Origin: Teichococcus rhizosphaerae
GTDB lineage: Bacteria; Pseudomonadota; Alphaproteobacteria; Acetobacterales; Acetobacteraceae
DNA length: 64,000 nucleotides
Reading direction: 5' to 3'
NCBI RefSeq assembly: GCF_002631185.1
Contig: NZ_PDNU01000002.1
Location: 124,001-188,000, forward strand
Of the stretch, positions 17,940 through 26,315 are shown piece by piece. Under the pieces are notes generated by a model. That model was not told where the DNA came from and searched no databases. It saw only the letters and a program-made list of their open reading frames with translations. Numbering within the stretch: position 1 is the stretch's first letter; each line of letters opens with the position of its first letter. The translations under genes were made by a program, and so were the position numbers.

Positions 17940-18722
17940 ATGCCCCAGCCCGATCCTGCCCAGCCCGATCCTGTCCAGCCCGACCTTTCCCAACCTGGCC
18001 CAACCCTGACCGCCTACCGGCTCGACGGCCATCCCCTGCCGCCGCTGCGGCCCGCCAGCACGCGGCGTGGCTGGATGGACGACACGCCGGACGGCTTCGC
18101 CTATCGCTGCCTGCCGCTGACGGCGGCCAACGGCCATGGCTGGGAGGTGCAGGGCCAGACCGGCTTCGAGGCGTGGTGGACCGGCGGCCCCTCGCCGGAG
18201 GACGTGGTTCTGCGGGTGCTGAAGCCGGGCGGGCTGGCGCCGGCCAGCCATTTCGGCCATGGCGTGCTCACCTTCCCGCTACCGGTGCTGCTGCGCACCG
18301 CGCCGGGCCAGGTGCTGTGGGTGAGCGGCCCGCCCAACGCGCCGAAGGATGGCATCGCCCCCCTCACCGGCCTCGTCGAGACCGACTGGTCGCCAATGGG
18401 CTTCACCATGAACTGGCGCTTCACCCGCCCCAACCATGTGGTCCGCTTCCTGCCGGGCGAGGCGGTGGCGTTCTTCTTCCCGCTGCCGCGGGACCTGCTG
18501 GCGCGCACCGTGCCGCAAACCCGCCGGCTGGCCGAGAACCCCGAGCTGGCCGCCGCCCATGCCGCCTGGAGCGCCAGCCGCGGCCGCTTCAACGCCGCCC
18601 TGAAGCAGCCGGGCAGCCCCGAGCGCGCGGAGGGCTGGCAGCGGGACTACCATCGCGGCCAGCGCGCCGCCGGCCATCCCACGCGGCCGCGCGCCCGGCC
18701 CTTCCCCGCGCCGGAAGGCTGA
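17940..18722 (+). CDS. DUF6065 family protein
   Basis: Soluble protein of 260 residues. The conserved stretches I associate with this family are present: TRRGWMDDTPDGFAYRCLPL, ANGHGWEV, SHFGHGVLTFPLPVLLRT, WVSGPPNAPKDGIAPLTGLV, ETDWSPMGFTMNWRFTRPN and VRFLPGEAVAFFFPL, then WQRDYHRG near the end. Function is not established; the many invariant Trp/His/Asp/Arg residues suggest an enzyme or ligand-binding protein. Residues 3-22 are a Pro-Asp-Pro-x-Gln repeat encoded by 15-base tandem repeats, so the true N-terminus may be later or variable. It ends 4 bases from the convergent histidine kinase gene. Confidence 0.75.
   Translation: MPQPDPAQPDPVQPDLSQPGPTLTAYRLDGHPLPPLRPASTRRGWMDDTPDGFAYRCLPLTAANGHGWEVQGQTGFEAWWTGGPSPEDVVLRVLKPGGLAPASHFGHGVLTFPLPVLLRTAPGQVLWVSGPPNAPKDGIAPLTGLVETDWSPMGFTMNWRFTRPNHVVRFLPGEAVAFFFPLPRDLLARTVPQTRRLAENPELAAAHAAWSASRGRFNAALKQPGSPERAEGWQRDYHRGQRAAGHPTRPRARPFPAPEG
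17946..18005 (+). repeat. 15-bp tandem repeat within DUF6065 gene start
   Basis: Units start at 17946, 17961, 17976 and 17991. The first two differ at one base, the third at several, and the fourth is degenerate. They encode Pro-Asp-Pro-Ala-Gln, Pro-Asp-Pro-Val-Gln, Pro-Asp-Leu-Ser-Gln, then Pro-Gly-Pro. Because the unit is a multiple of three, length changes would alter the N-terminus without a frameshift. Confidence 0.85.
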
Positions 18723-18726
18723 GGGC

Positions 18727-20079
18727 CTAGACCGGCAGCGTCACCAGCGCCGCCAGCCCGCCTTGGGGACGGTTGCTCAGCACCACGTCGCCGCCATGGG
18801 CGCGCAGGATGTTGCGGGCGATGGGCAGGCCGAGGCCGGTGCCGCCGGTTTCCCGGTTGCGGCTGGTTTCCAGCCGGCGGAAGGGCTGGAACACCGCCTC
18901 CAGCGAGTCGGGCGGAATGCCCGGCCCGTCATCCTCCACCCACAGCCGCACCAGCGCGGCCTCGGCGCCGTTGCCGGGCCCCTCCAGCCTGATATGGGCA
19001 TTGCCGCCATAGTTCAGCGCGTTGCCCACGAGGTTGGCCAGGGCGCGCTTCAGCGCGATCGGCCGGCCACGGACGCGCAGCCGCTCCGGCCCGGCATAGG
19101 CGGTGGCCTCCGGCGCGAGCTCGGGCCGGGCATCGGCCGCCTCGTCCAGCACGGTGCGGCAAAGGGCCGCGAGATCGAGCGGCACGGAGGGCTCGGTGGC
19201 GGAATCGTCGCGGGCGAAGGCCAGGGTGGCGTTCACCATGGCCTCCATCTCGTCGAGGTCGGCCAGCATCTTCCGCCGCTGCTCGTCATCCTCCAGGAAC
19301 TCGGCACGCAGCCGCAGCCGGGTGATCGGCGTGCGGAGGTCGTGGCCGATGGCCGCCAGCATCTGCGTCCGGTCGCCGACGAAGCGGCGGATGCGCTCGG
19401 CCATGGTGTTGAAGGCGCGGGCGGCGGTGGCCACCTCCAGCGGCCCGTCCTCCGGCAGGGGCGGCGCGTTCACGTCGCGCCCCAACCGCTCGGCGGCGCG
19501 GGCGAGCGCCGAGACGGGGCGCGTCAGCCGCCGCGTCGCCCACAGGATCAGCGCCAGCGCGGCGCCGGTCATCAGCACGAAGGCGAAGAGGAAGGTCTCG
19601 GAATGCCAGGGGCGCGGCGGCGGCAGCGCCATGCGCATGTTCAGCCAAAGCCCGTCCGGCAGTTGCAGGGCCAGCACCAGCATCCCCGGCAGCGGCCCGC
19701 CCGCCGCCAGCGCCTCGCGCGGGCGGAAGCGCGCCGGGCCGGCGGTGACGATGTCGAGCCGGAACAGCCGGATCAGCGCGGCCGAGGCGCGCGGCATGCC
19801 CGGCCGCACCGCCGGCAGGTCGGACAGCTCGGCGACCAGGCCGGGCGGCAGGTCGATGTCGTAGAGCATCGCCTCGCGCCGGTCGGGCGGCGCCAGCAGC
19901 ACGGTGCGCCACACCCCGAAGGCGCGCGCGCTGATCTCGCGCGACAGGGCGAAGCGCTGCAGGTCCACGCGGTCGAGCGCATGGATGGTCAGCCCCGCCG
20001 CCTGCACCAGCATCAGGGCGAGGGTGAGGAACACCGCCGTGCGCCCCGCCAGGCTGCGCGGCAGGAGGCGGTGGATCAT
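18727..20079 (-). CDS. Sensor histidine kinase (EnvZ-like)
   Basis: Inner-membrane kinase of 450 residues. Membrane segments at about 12-33 and 160-182 flank a periplasmic region; a HAMP segment (LTRPVSALARAAERLGRD), HisKA with H246 (AIGHDLRTPITRLRLRAE) and HATPase motifs (NLVGNALNYGG, VEDDGPGIPPDS, GTGLGLPIARNIL) follow. The response regulator gene lies 10 bases upstream on the same strand, so the pair is one operon. ATG 20079 is chosen because it gives the standard short cytoplasmic N-terminus before the first membrane segment. The signal cannot be inferred from the sensor region. Confidence 0.94.
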   Translation of the reverse strand: MIHRLLPRSLAGRTAVFLTLALMLVQAAGLTIHALDRVDLQRFALSREISARAFGVWRTVLLAPPDRREAMLYDIDLPPGLVAELSDLPAVRPGMPRASAALIRLFRLDIVTAGPARFRPREALAAGGPLPGMLVLALQLPDGLWLNMRMALPPPRPWHSETFLFAFVLMTGAALALILWATRRLTRPVSALARAAERLGRDVNAPPLPEDGPLEVATAARAFNTMAERIRRFVGDRTQMLAAIGHDLRTPITRLRLRAEFLEDDEQRRKMLADLDEMEAMVNATLAFARDDSATEPSVPLDLAALCRTVLDEAADARPELAPEATAYAGPERLRVRGRPIALKRALANLVGNALNYGGNAHIRLEGPGNGAEAALVRLWVEDDGPGIPPDSLEAVFQPFRRLETSRNRETGGTGLGLPIARNILRAHGGDVVLSNRPQGGLAALVTLPV

Positions 20080-20089
20080 GGCGCCATGC

Positions 20090-20890
20090 TCAGCCGGCCG
20101 CCTTGGCCGGGGGTCCGCCGCCCGCGGCCGCCTCGGGGTAATCCGCCGGCCGCTCGCCACCGCCGCGCTCGGCGAGCTTCTCCACCGTGGCCGCCAGCAC
20201 ATAGCCGCCGCCCCGCACCGTCTTGATCAGGCTGGGGTTGCGCCCGTCATCCTCCAGCTTGCGCCGCAGGCGGGACACGGCGACGTCGATGGCGCGGTCG
20301 AACGGTCCCGCCTGGCGGCCGCGCAGCAGGTCCATCAGCATGTCGCGCGTCAGCACGCGGTTGGGGCGCTCCACCAGCACCATCAGCAGCTCGTATTCCC
20401 CGCCCGTCAGAGACACCTCGACGCCATCCTGGTTCAGCAGGCGGCGGCGGGCGGGCTCCAGCGTCCAGCCGGCGAAGCGGATGGACTTGGCGGGCGGCTC
20501 CTGGCTGGCGCCGCTCTCGCCGCTGGCGCGGCGCAGCACGGCACGGATGCGCGCCAGCAGCTCGCGCGGGTTGAAGGGCTTGGCCACATAGTCGTCCGCG
20601 CCCAGCTCCAGGCCGACGATGCGGTCCGTTTCCTCGCTCATCGCCGTCAGCATCACGATGGGCACGTCCGATTGGCCGCGCAGCCAGCGCGCGAAGTCCA
20701 GCCCCGATTCCCCCGGCAGCATCAGGTCCAGCACCACGAGGTGGTAGCGCCCGAGCGGCCAGAGCCGGCGCGCTTCCCGCGCGTCGCGCGCGGCGGTGAC
20801 GCGGCAGCCCTGCCGCTCGAGGAATTTGGACAGCAGGTCGCGGATCTCGCGATCGTCGTCCACGACCAGGATGTGCGGAGGCGGTTCCAT
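20090..20890 (-). CDS. OmpR-family response regulator
   Basis: Two-domain regulator of about 266 residues. The receiver starts HILVVDDDREIRDLL with phospho-acceptor D55 in VVLDLMLPGESGLDF, then PIVMLTAM and DDYVAKPFNPREL. The C-terminal winged helix has VSLTGGEYELLMVLVERPN, DVAVSRLRRKLEDDGRNPSLI and VRGGGYVLAA. With the start at 20890 the acceptor falls at residue 55 as in OmpR; in-frame ATGs at 20902 and 20935 are possible and none has a good Shine-Dalgarno. The tail after the DNA-binding domain is Gly/Ala/Pro-rich. Partner of the kinase encoded next. Confidence 0.93.
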   Translation of the reverse strand: MEPPPHILVVDDDREIRDLLSKFLERQGCRVTAARDAREARRLWPLGRYHLVVLDLMLPGESGLDFARWLRGQSDVPIVMLTAMSEETDRIVGLELGADDYVAKPFNPRELLARIRAVLRRASGESGASQEPPAKSIRFAGWTLEPARRRLLNQDGVEVSLTGGEYELLMVLVERPNRVLTRDMLMDLLRGRQAGPFDRAIDVAVSRLRRKLEDDGRNPSLIKTVRGGGYVLAATVEKLAERGGGERPADYPEAAAGGGPPAKAAG

Positions 20891-20946
20891 GAGCTCGACC
20901 ATAGAGGCGATATGGCGACGTTGCCTGCGCGCCATGTTACAGGCTT

Positions 20947-21801
20947 TTGCCGGAGCGCGCCCTGTTGCGCTTCGTATCGTCTGTCAGCGAACATGATCCC
21001 TGCCCGGCCCGCCGCGAGACCCCGCCTGCACACGGACATCCCGCCCGAGACCGTCCTGCCACCCGCCTCCGCACGCGGCACCGCCCTCGCGGTGATCGCC
21101 CCACCCCCTGCCCCGCTGGAAGACGTCCCCTGTCCCGGCTGAGCCCCGCCCCACAGCCTGGGGATGCGCCACCCCCGGACTGGGCACGGGCAGGCATCGC
21201 CGCGCTCTGCGCCGCGGACCCGGACTTCGCCCGCATCGAGCCGGCGGCGGGGCCGCTGCCCTGGCGCAGCCGGCCGCGCGGCTTCGGGGGCCTGGCGCGC
21301 ACCATCCTCGGCCAGCAGATCAGCAACCAGGCGGCGGGGGCCATCTGGCGCCGCTTCCAAGCGCTTCCTGGCGCGCTGGAACCGGCGGGGCTGCTGCGCC
21401 TGACGGACGGGCAGCTCCGCGCCGCCGGGCTTTCCCGCCCCAAGGTGGCGCATCTGCGCGGGCTGGCCGAAGCCTGCCTCGCCGGCACGCTGCGGCTGGA
21501 GGCGCTGCCCGGCATGGCCGATGACGTGGCCATCGCGCATCTCTCCGCCCAGCGCGGGCTCGGGCCCTGGACGGCGCAGGTCCACCTGATCTTCGCCGAG
21601 GACCGCGCCGACATCTTCCCCTATGCCGACGTGGCCCTGGCCGCCGCCGCGCAACATCTGAAGGGCCTGCCGGAACGGCCGGGGCCGAAGGCGCTGCTGG
21701 CCCTGTCCGGCGCATGGGCGCCGTGGCGCTCGGTGGCGGCGCGGCTGCTCTGGCACCACTGGCGGCACGTCACCGGCCGCCCGGCGGGCGAGGAACCCTG
21801 A
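20947..21801 (+). CDS. DNA-3-methyladenine glycosylase II-like (AlkA, HhH-GPD family)
   Basis: Base-excision repair glycosylase. The HhH-GPD fold is complete from about position 21160: GGLARTILGQQISNQAA, the helix-hairpin-helix LSAQRGLGPWTAQVHL, and the catalytic Asp region IFPYADVAL, then WAPWRSVAARLLWHHW. The start is a problem: the first ~60 residues from TTG 20947 are Arg/Pro-rich and do not look like protein, and there is no ATG or GTG in frame before the domain. TTG 20965 or a CTG at 21130 (GGAAGA lies just upstream) are alternatives. Divergent from the two-component operon. Confidence 0.83.
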   Translation: MPERALLRFVSSVSEHDPCPARRETPPAHGHPARDRPATRLRTRHRPRGDRPTPCPAGRRPLSRLSPAPQPGDAPPPDWARAGIAALCAADPDFARIEPAAGPLPWRSRPRGFGGLARTILGQQISNQAAGAIWRRFQALPGALEPAGLLRLTDGQLRAAGLSRPKVAHLRGLAEACLAGTLRLEALPGMADDVAIAHLSAQRGLGPWTAQVHLIFAEDRADIFPYADVALAAAAQHLKGLPERPGPKALLALSGAWAPWRSVAARLLWHHWRHVTGRPAGEEP

Positions 21802-21857
21802 CACCCGCGCATCGCGTCTGGCCGGCGCGACCGCCGCGTGACACTGTGCGCCGCATC

Positions 21858-23045
21858 ATGCCGAGCTCCCGCCTTCCCGGTCGCCTTTCCGGCCGCGTGC
21901 GCGCCACCGCCGCGCCGCCCATTCCCACCGCCCGCGCCTGGGCCGCCCGCTACGATGGCGGCGCCGGCCCGATGCTCGACCTCACCCAGGCCGTGCCCGG
22001 CTACCCGCCGCATCCCGGGCTGCTCGAGCGCCTGGCCGAGGCCGCCGGCAGCCGCGCCTGCGCCGGCTATGGCACCATCGACGGCGACGCGCCGCTGCGC
22101 GAGGCGCTGGCCGCCAACCTCGCCGCCACCTATGGCGCGCCGGTGGGCGCCGAGGCGATCACCATCACCGCCGGCTGCAACCTCGCCTTCACCATGACCA
22201 TGACGGCGCTTGCCGGCAGCGGCGACGCCGTGCTGCTGCCCACGCCCTGGTACTTCAACCACCGCATGGCGCTGGAGCTGCTGGGCATCGAGGCGCAGCC
22301 CTTCGAGACCCGGGCGGAGGACGGCTTCATCCCCGACCCCGAGCGGCTCGCGGCGGCGCTGACGCCCAGCACCCGCGCCGTGGTGCTGGTGACGCCCAAC
22401 AACCCGACCGGCGCCATCTACCCGCCCGAGACCATCGCCCGCATCGCCGCCGCCTGCCGCGCCCGCGGCATCTGGCTGGTGCTGGACGAGACCTACCGCG
22501 ACTTCCTGCCCGATGGCGGCGCGCCGCCGCACGGGCTGTTCCGGGAGCCGGACTGGGCGGAAGGGCTGGTGCATCTCTATTCCTTCGCCAAGTCCTACTG
22601 CATCCCCGGCCACCGGGTGGGTGCCATCGCGGGCGGCGGCGCCTTCCGGGCGGAGCTGCTGAAGGTGGTGGACACCATGCAGATCTGCCCCGCCCGCCCC
22701 GCCCAGGCGGCGCTGGCCTGGGCCATTCCTGCCCTCGCGGAATGGCGTGCCGGCAACCGCGCGGTGATGGCCGGCCGCGCGCGCGCCTTCCGCACCGCCA
22801 TGGCCGGGGCGCCGGCCTGGAAGGTCGACGCGCTGGGCACCTACTTCGCCTATCTTCGCCTGCCGGACGGGCAGCCGGACGCCATGGCGGCGGCCGAGGC
22901 GCTGGCCGCGCGGCACGGGCTGCTCGCCCTGCCGGGGCCGTTCTTCGGGCCGGGGCAGGAGCGGCACCTGCGCCTCGCCTTCGCCAATGCGGAGGAAAGC
23001 CTGCTGGCGGAGGTTCCGGGGCGGCTCAACCGCGCCCTCGCCTGA
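21858..23045 (+). CDS. Class I/II PLP-dependent aminotransferase
   Basis: Fold-type I aminotransferase of 395 residues. Seen are the substrate-side start LTQAVPGYPPH, GYGTIDGDAPLREALA, the cofactor loop ITAGCNLAF, VTPNNPTGAIYPPE, the Asp/Tyr pair in LVLDETYRDF, and the PLP lysine K245 in YSFAKSYCIPGHRVGAI. It lies 57 bases after the AlkA-like gene and 165 bases before a Liv-type ABC operon on the same strand; the neighbourhood suggests amino-acid use, but the donor and acceptor are not deducible. ATG 21858 gives a short leader before the conserved core. Confidence 0.92.
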   Translation: MPSSRLPGRLSGRVRATAAPPIPTARAWAARYDGGAGPMLDLTQAVPGYPPHPGLLERLAEAAGSRACAGYGTIDGDAPLREALAANLAATYGAPVGAEAITITAGCNLAFTMTMTALAGSGDAVLLPTPWYFNHRMALELLGIEAQPFETRAEDGFIPDPERLAAALTPSTRAVVLVTPNNPTGAIYPPETIARIAAACRARGIWLVLDETYRDFLPDGGAPPHGLFREPDWAEGLVHLYSFAKSYCIPGHRVGAIAGGGAFRAELLKVVDTMQICPARPAQAALAWAIPALAEWRAGNRAVMAGRARAFRTAMAGAPAWKVDALGTYFAYLRLPDGQPDAMAAAEALAARHGLLALPGPFFGPGQERHLRLAFANAEESLLAEVPGRLNRALA

Positions 23046-23209
23046 GACGGGCCGGGGGCGGCAATTTCCCTCCCGCCCTCCCATCTTCCCTTGGCGCAAG
23101 TTTTCCGCCGCGGGGCCGGCAAGGCGTCTTGCCCTGTCGCATGACAGGAAGGACATTCGCCGGCCACTCGGCTCAGCCCGTGCCAGGACCAGGCAGAAGG
23201 ACCGCCACC

Positions 23210-24448
23210 ATGACCTTTTCCCAGACCGCAGCGCGCGGCCCCGGCCGCCGCCTCCTGCTGGCCGGGATCGCCGCCGGGGCCATCGCCCGCCCGGCCGTGC
23301 TGCGCGCCCAGGCCAACCCCATTCGCATCGGCGAGATCAACTCCTACACCGCCCAGCCCGCCTTCCTCGGCCCCTACCGCAATGGCTGGCTGCTGGCGCA
23401 GGAGCAGGTCAACGCCGCGGGCGGCATCGGGGGCCGGCCGCTCGAGACCGTGTTCCGCGACGATGCCGGCCGCCCGGAGGACGCGGTGCGCCTGGCCGGC
23501 GAGCTGCTGAACGCCGAGCGCGTGGCGCTGCTGGCCGGCGGCTACCTTTCTCATGTCGGGCTCGCCCTGGCCGACTTCGCGCGGCAGAACAGGCGCCTCT
23601 ACGCGGCGAGCGAGCCGCTGACGGATGCGCTCGTCTGGTCGAAGGGCAACCGCTACACCTTCCGCCTGCGCCCCAGCACCTACATGCAGGCCGCCATGCT
23701 GGTGGAGGAGGCCGCGAAGCTCCCCGCGAAGCGCTGGGCCACCGTGGCGCCCAACTACGAGTACGGCCAGTCCGCCGTGAAGTGGTTCCGCGAGCTGCTG
23801 AAGGAGAAGCGGCCGGATGTGGAGTTCGTCGGCGAGCAGTTCCCGGCGCTCGGCCGCATCGATGCCGGCTCCACGGTACAGGCGCTGGAGCGGATGAAGC
23901 CCGAGGGCATCTTCAACGTCACCTTCAGCACCGACCTGCTGAACTTCGTCCGCCAGGGCAACACGCGCGGCCTGTTCGATGGCCGCAGCGTCGTTTCCAT
24001 GCTGAGCGGCGAGCCGGAATACCTGGAGCCGCTGGGCGAGGAATGCCCCGATGGCTGGATCGTCACCGGCTATCCGCGCGACGACCTGGACAACCCGACC
24101 CACACCGCGCTGCGCGACGCCTACCGCGCGAAGTTCGGCGACCTGCCGCGCTGCGGCTCCATCGTCGGCTACGACACGGTGCAGGCCATCGCCGCCATGC
24201 TGCGCAAGGCCGCCAGCACCGAGACCGAGGCGATGGTGGACGCCTTCAAGGGCATCCGCTACCAGACCGGCTACGGCACGGGCGAGGTCGAGTTCCGCGC
24301 GCTGGACCACCAGGCGACGCTCGGCGCCTTTGTCGGCCGCACGAAGCTGGAAGGCCGGCGCGGCAGGATGGTGGACTGGCGCTACGCCGACGGTGCCAGC
24401 TACCTGCCTGGGCCCGAGCAGGTGCGCGCCTGGCGCCCGCAGGAGTAG
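23210..24448 (+). CDS. Branched-chain amino acid-type ABC substrate-binding protein (Peripla_BP_6)
   Basis: Periplasmic binding protein of 412 residues. A Tat-like or long Sec leader (RGPGRRLLLAGIAAGAIARP, then AVLRAQA) precedes the LivJ/LivK fold: IRIGEINSYTAQPAFLGPYR, AQEQVNAAGGIGGRPLE, RDDAGRPEDAVRLAGEL, and the central ERVALLAGGYLSHVGLALAD. AGAAGGA 9 bases before ATG 23210 supports this start. It heads an operon with a fused permease and two ATPases. The SBP family covers branched-chain amino acids, amides, urea and aromatic acids, so the ligand is open. Confidence 0.93.
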   Translation: MTFSQTAARGPGRRLLLAGIAAGAIARPAVLRAQANPIRIGEINSYTAQPAFLGPYRNGWLLAQEQVNAAGGIGGRPLETVFRDDAGRPEDAVRLAGELLNAERVALLAGGYLSHVGLALADFARQNRRLYAASEPLTDALVWSKGNRYTFRLRPSTYMQAAMLVEEAAKLPAKRWATVAPNYEYGQSAVKWFRELLKEKRPDVEFVGEQFPALGRIDAGSTVQALERMKPEGIFNVTFSTDLLNFVRQGNTRGLFDGRSVVSMLSGEPEYLEPLGEECPDGWIVTGYPRDDLDNPTHTALRDAYRAKFGDLPRCGSIVGYDTVQAIAAMLRKAASTETEAMVDAFKGIRYQTGYGTGEVEFRALDHQATLGAFVGRTKLEGRRGRMVDWRYADGASYLPGPEQVRAWRPQE

Positions 24449-24455
24449 CACGGAA

Positions 24456-26315
24456 TTGGAAGCCCTGGCCGTCCAGGCGCTGAACGGCCTGGCCAGCGCC
24501 TCCTCCCTCTTCCTGGTCGCCTCGGGGCTGACGGTGATCTTCGGCGTCAGCCGCATCGTCAACTTCGCCCATGGCAGCCTCTACATGCTGGGCGCCTATC
24601 TCGCCTGGACCTTTGTCAGCCACGGGCCGCTGGCGGAGCTGGGAGGGTTCTGGGGCTTCTGGGGGGGGGTGCTGCTGGCGGCGCTGGCGGTGGGCGCGCT
24701 CGGCGCGGTGCTGGAGATGACGGTGCTGCGCCGCATCTACCACGCGCCGGAGCTGTTCCAGCTCCTCGCCACCTTCGCGCTGGTGCTGGTGGTGCAGGAC
24801 GTGGCGCTGCTGCTCTGGGGCGCGGACGACAAGTTCGGGCCGCGCGCGCCGCTGCTGCGAGGGTCGGTCGAGATCCTCGGGCTGCGCTTCCCGCGCTACG
24901 AGCTGTTCCTCATCGCGGTGGGGCCGGTGGTGCTGGGGCTGCTCTGGCTGCTGTTCCACCGCACCCGCTTCGGCATCCTGCTGCGCGCCGCGACGCAGGA
25001 CCGCGAAATGGTCTCGGCGCTCGGCGTCGATCAGCGGCTGCTGTTCACCGCCGTGTTCTTTCTCGGCGCCGCCCTCGCCGGGCTCGGCGGCGCGCTGCAA
25101 CTGCCGCGCGAGGCCGTCACGCTGCACATGGACATGGCCATCATCGTCGAGGCCTTCGTGGTCGTCGTCATCGGCGGGCTGGGCAGCCTGCCGGGGGCGT
25201 TCCTGGCAGCGCTGCTGATCGGCGAGCTGCACGCCTTCGGCATCCTGGTGTTCCCGCGCATCACGCTGGTGCTGGTGTTCCTGGTGATGGCGGTGGTGCT
25301 GGTGCTGCGCCCGCACGGGCTGCTGGGCCGCGCCCCCGGCGCGCCGCCGGCCGGCGAGCAGTCGCCGCCCCTGCCCCGCCCGCTGCCGCGCGGGCTGGCG
25401 CTGGCGGCGGCGGGCGCGCTGGCCGGGCTGCTGCTGGCCGCCCCCTTTCTCGGCGACTACCCGCTGATCCTGCTGGCGGACTTCGCCGTGTTCATCCTCT
25501 TCGCCGCCAGCCTGCACTTCATCATGGGACCGGGCGGCATGGCGAGCTTCGGCCACGCCGCCTATTTCGGCGCCGGCGCCTATGCCGCGGCGCTGCTGCT
25601 GCGCCACCTCGCGGCACCCATGGAGGCGGGGCTGCTGCTGGCGCCCTTCGCGGCCGGCCTGGTGGGGCTCCTCTTCGGCTGGTTCTGCGTGCGGCTCTCG
25701 GGCGTCTATGCCGCCATGCTGACGCTCGCCTTCGCGCAGATCGCCTGGAGCGTCGCCTTCCAGTGGGTGGAGGTGACGGGCGGCGACAACGGCATCCTCG
25801 GCGTCTGGCCCAGCGAGTGGGCGCGCGGGCGGCTGGCCTTCTTCTATCTCTCCGTGCTGCTCTGCGGCGCGGGCGTGCTGCTGCTGCGACGCGCCATCTT
25901 TGCCCCCTTCGGCCTGGCCCTGCGGGCGCAGCGGGATTCTCCCCTGCGCGCCGAGGCCATCGGCATCGACGGCTTCCGCATCCGCTGGCTGGCCTTCGCC
26001 TATGCGGCCGCCTTTGCCGGGCTGGCGGGCGCGCTCTTCGCCTTTGGCAAGGGCAGCGTGTTCCCCACCTATCTCGGCATCCCGCGCAGCGTCGACGCGC
26101 TGCTGATGGTGCTGCTGGGAGGCGTGCAGACGGTGAGCGGCCCGATCCTCGGCGCCATCGCCTATGCCGGGCTGCAGGAGCAGCTCGCGCGGCTGACGGA
26201 GCTGTGGCGCCTGCTGCTCGGCCTCGTCATCCTGGCGCTGGTGCTGTTCTTCCCGCGCGGGCTGGCGGGCGCCCTGGCCCATTGGCACGACGGCCGGCGG
26301 GAACGCCGCGCATGA
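24456..26315 (+). CDS. Fused LivH-LivM branched-chain amino acid ABC permease
   Basis: One 619-residue protein contains both inner-membrane permeases that are normally separate. Residues 1 to about 290 are LivH-like (GLTVIFGVSRIVNFAHGSLY, GILLRAATQDREMVSALGV, EAFVVVVIGGLGSLPGAF). After a Pro-rich linker (about 295-320), the remainder is LivM-like (GPGGMASFGHAAYFGAGAYA, CVRLSGVYAAMLTLAFAQI, RDSPLRAEAIGI, LLGGVQTVSGPILGA). Start TTG 24456 with AGGAG at 24440-24444, seven bases after the SBP stop. It overlaps livG by 4 bases (ATGA). Fused forms are known but less common than separate genes. Confidence 0.93.
   Translation: MEALAVQALNGLASASSLFLVASGLTVIFGVSRIVNFAHGSLYMLGAYLAWTFVSHGPLAELGGFWGFWGGVLLAALAVGALGAVLEMTVLRRIYHAPELFQLLATFALVLVVQDVALLLWGADDKFGPRAPLLRGSVEILGLRFPRYELFLIAVGPVVLGLLWLLFHRTRFGILLRAATQDREMVSALGVDQRLLFTAVFFLGAALAGLGGALQLPREAVTLHMDMAIIVEAFVVVVIGGLGSLPGAFLAALLIGELHAFGILVFPRITLVLVFLVMAVVLVLRPHGLLGRAPGAPPAGEQSPPLPRPLPRGLALAAAGALAGLLLAAPFLGDYPLILLADFAVFILFAASLHFIMGPGGMASFGHAAYFGAGAYAAALLLRHLAAPMEAGLLLAPFAAGLVGLLFGWFCVRLSGVYAAMLTLAFAQIAWSVAFQWVEVTGGDNGILGVWPSEWARGRLAFFYLSVLLCGAGVLLLRRAIFAPFGLALRAQRDSPLRAEAIGIDGFRIRWLAFAYAAAFAGLAGALFAFGKGSVFPTYLGIPRSVDALLMVLLGGVQTVSGPILGAIAYAGLQEQLARLTELWRLLLGLVILALVLFFPRGLAGALAHWHDGRRERRA

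Noticed and set aside
20994-21142. 49-codon frame before the AlkA-like gene
   Set aside because: Pro/Ala-rich without Shine-Dalgarno or family features; may be chance, mentioned only as a possible coupling leader.
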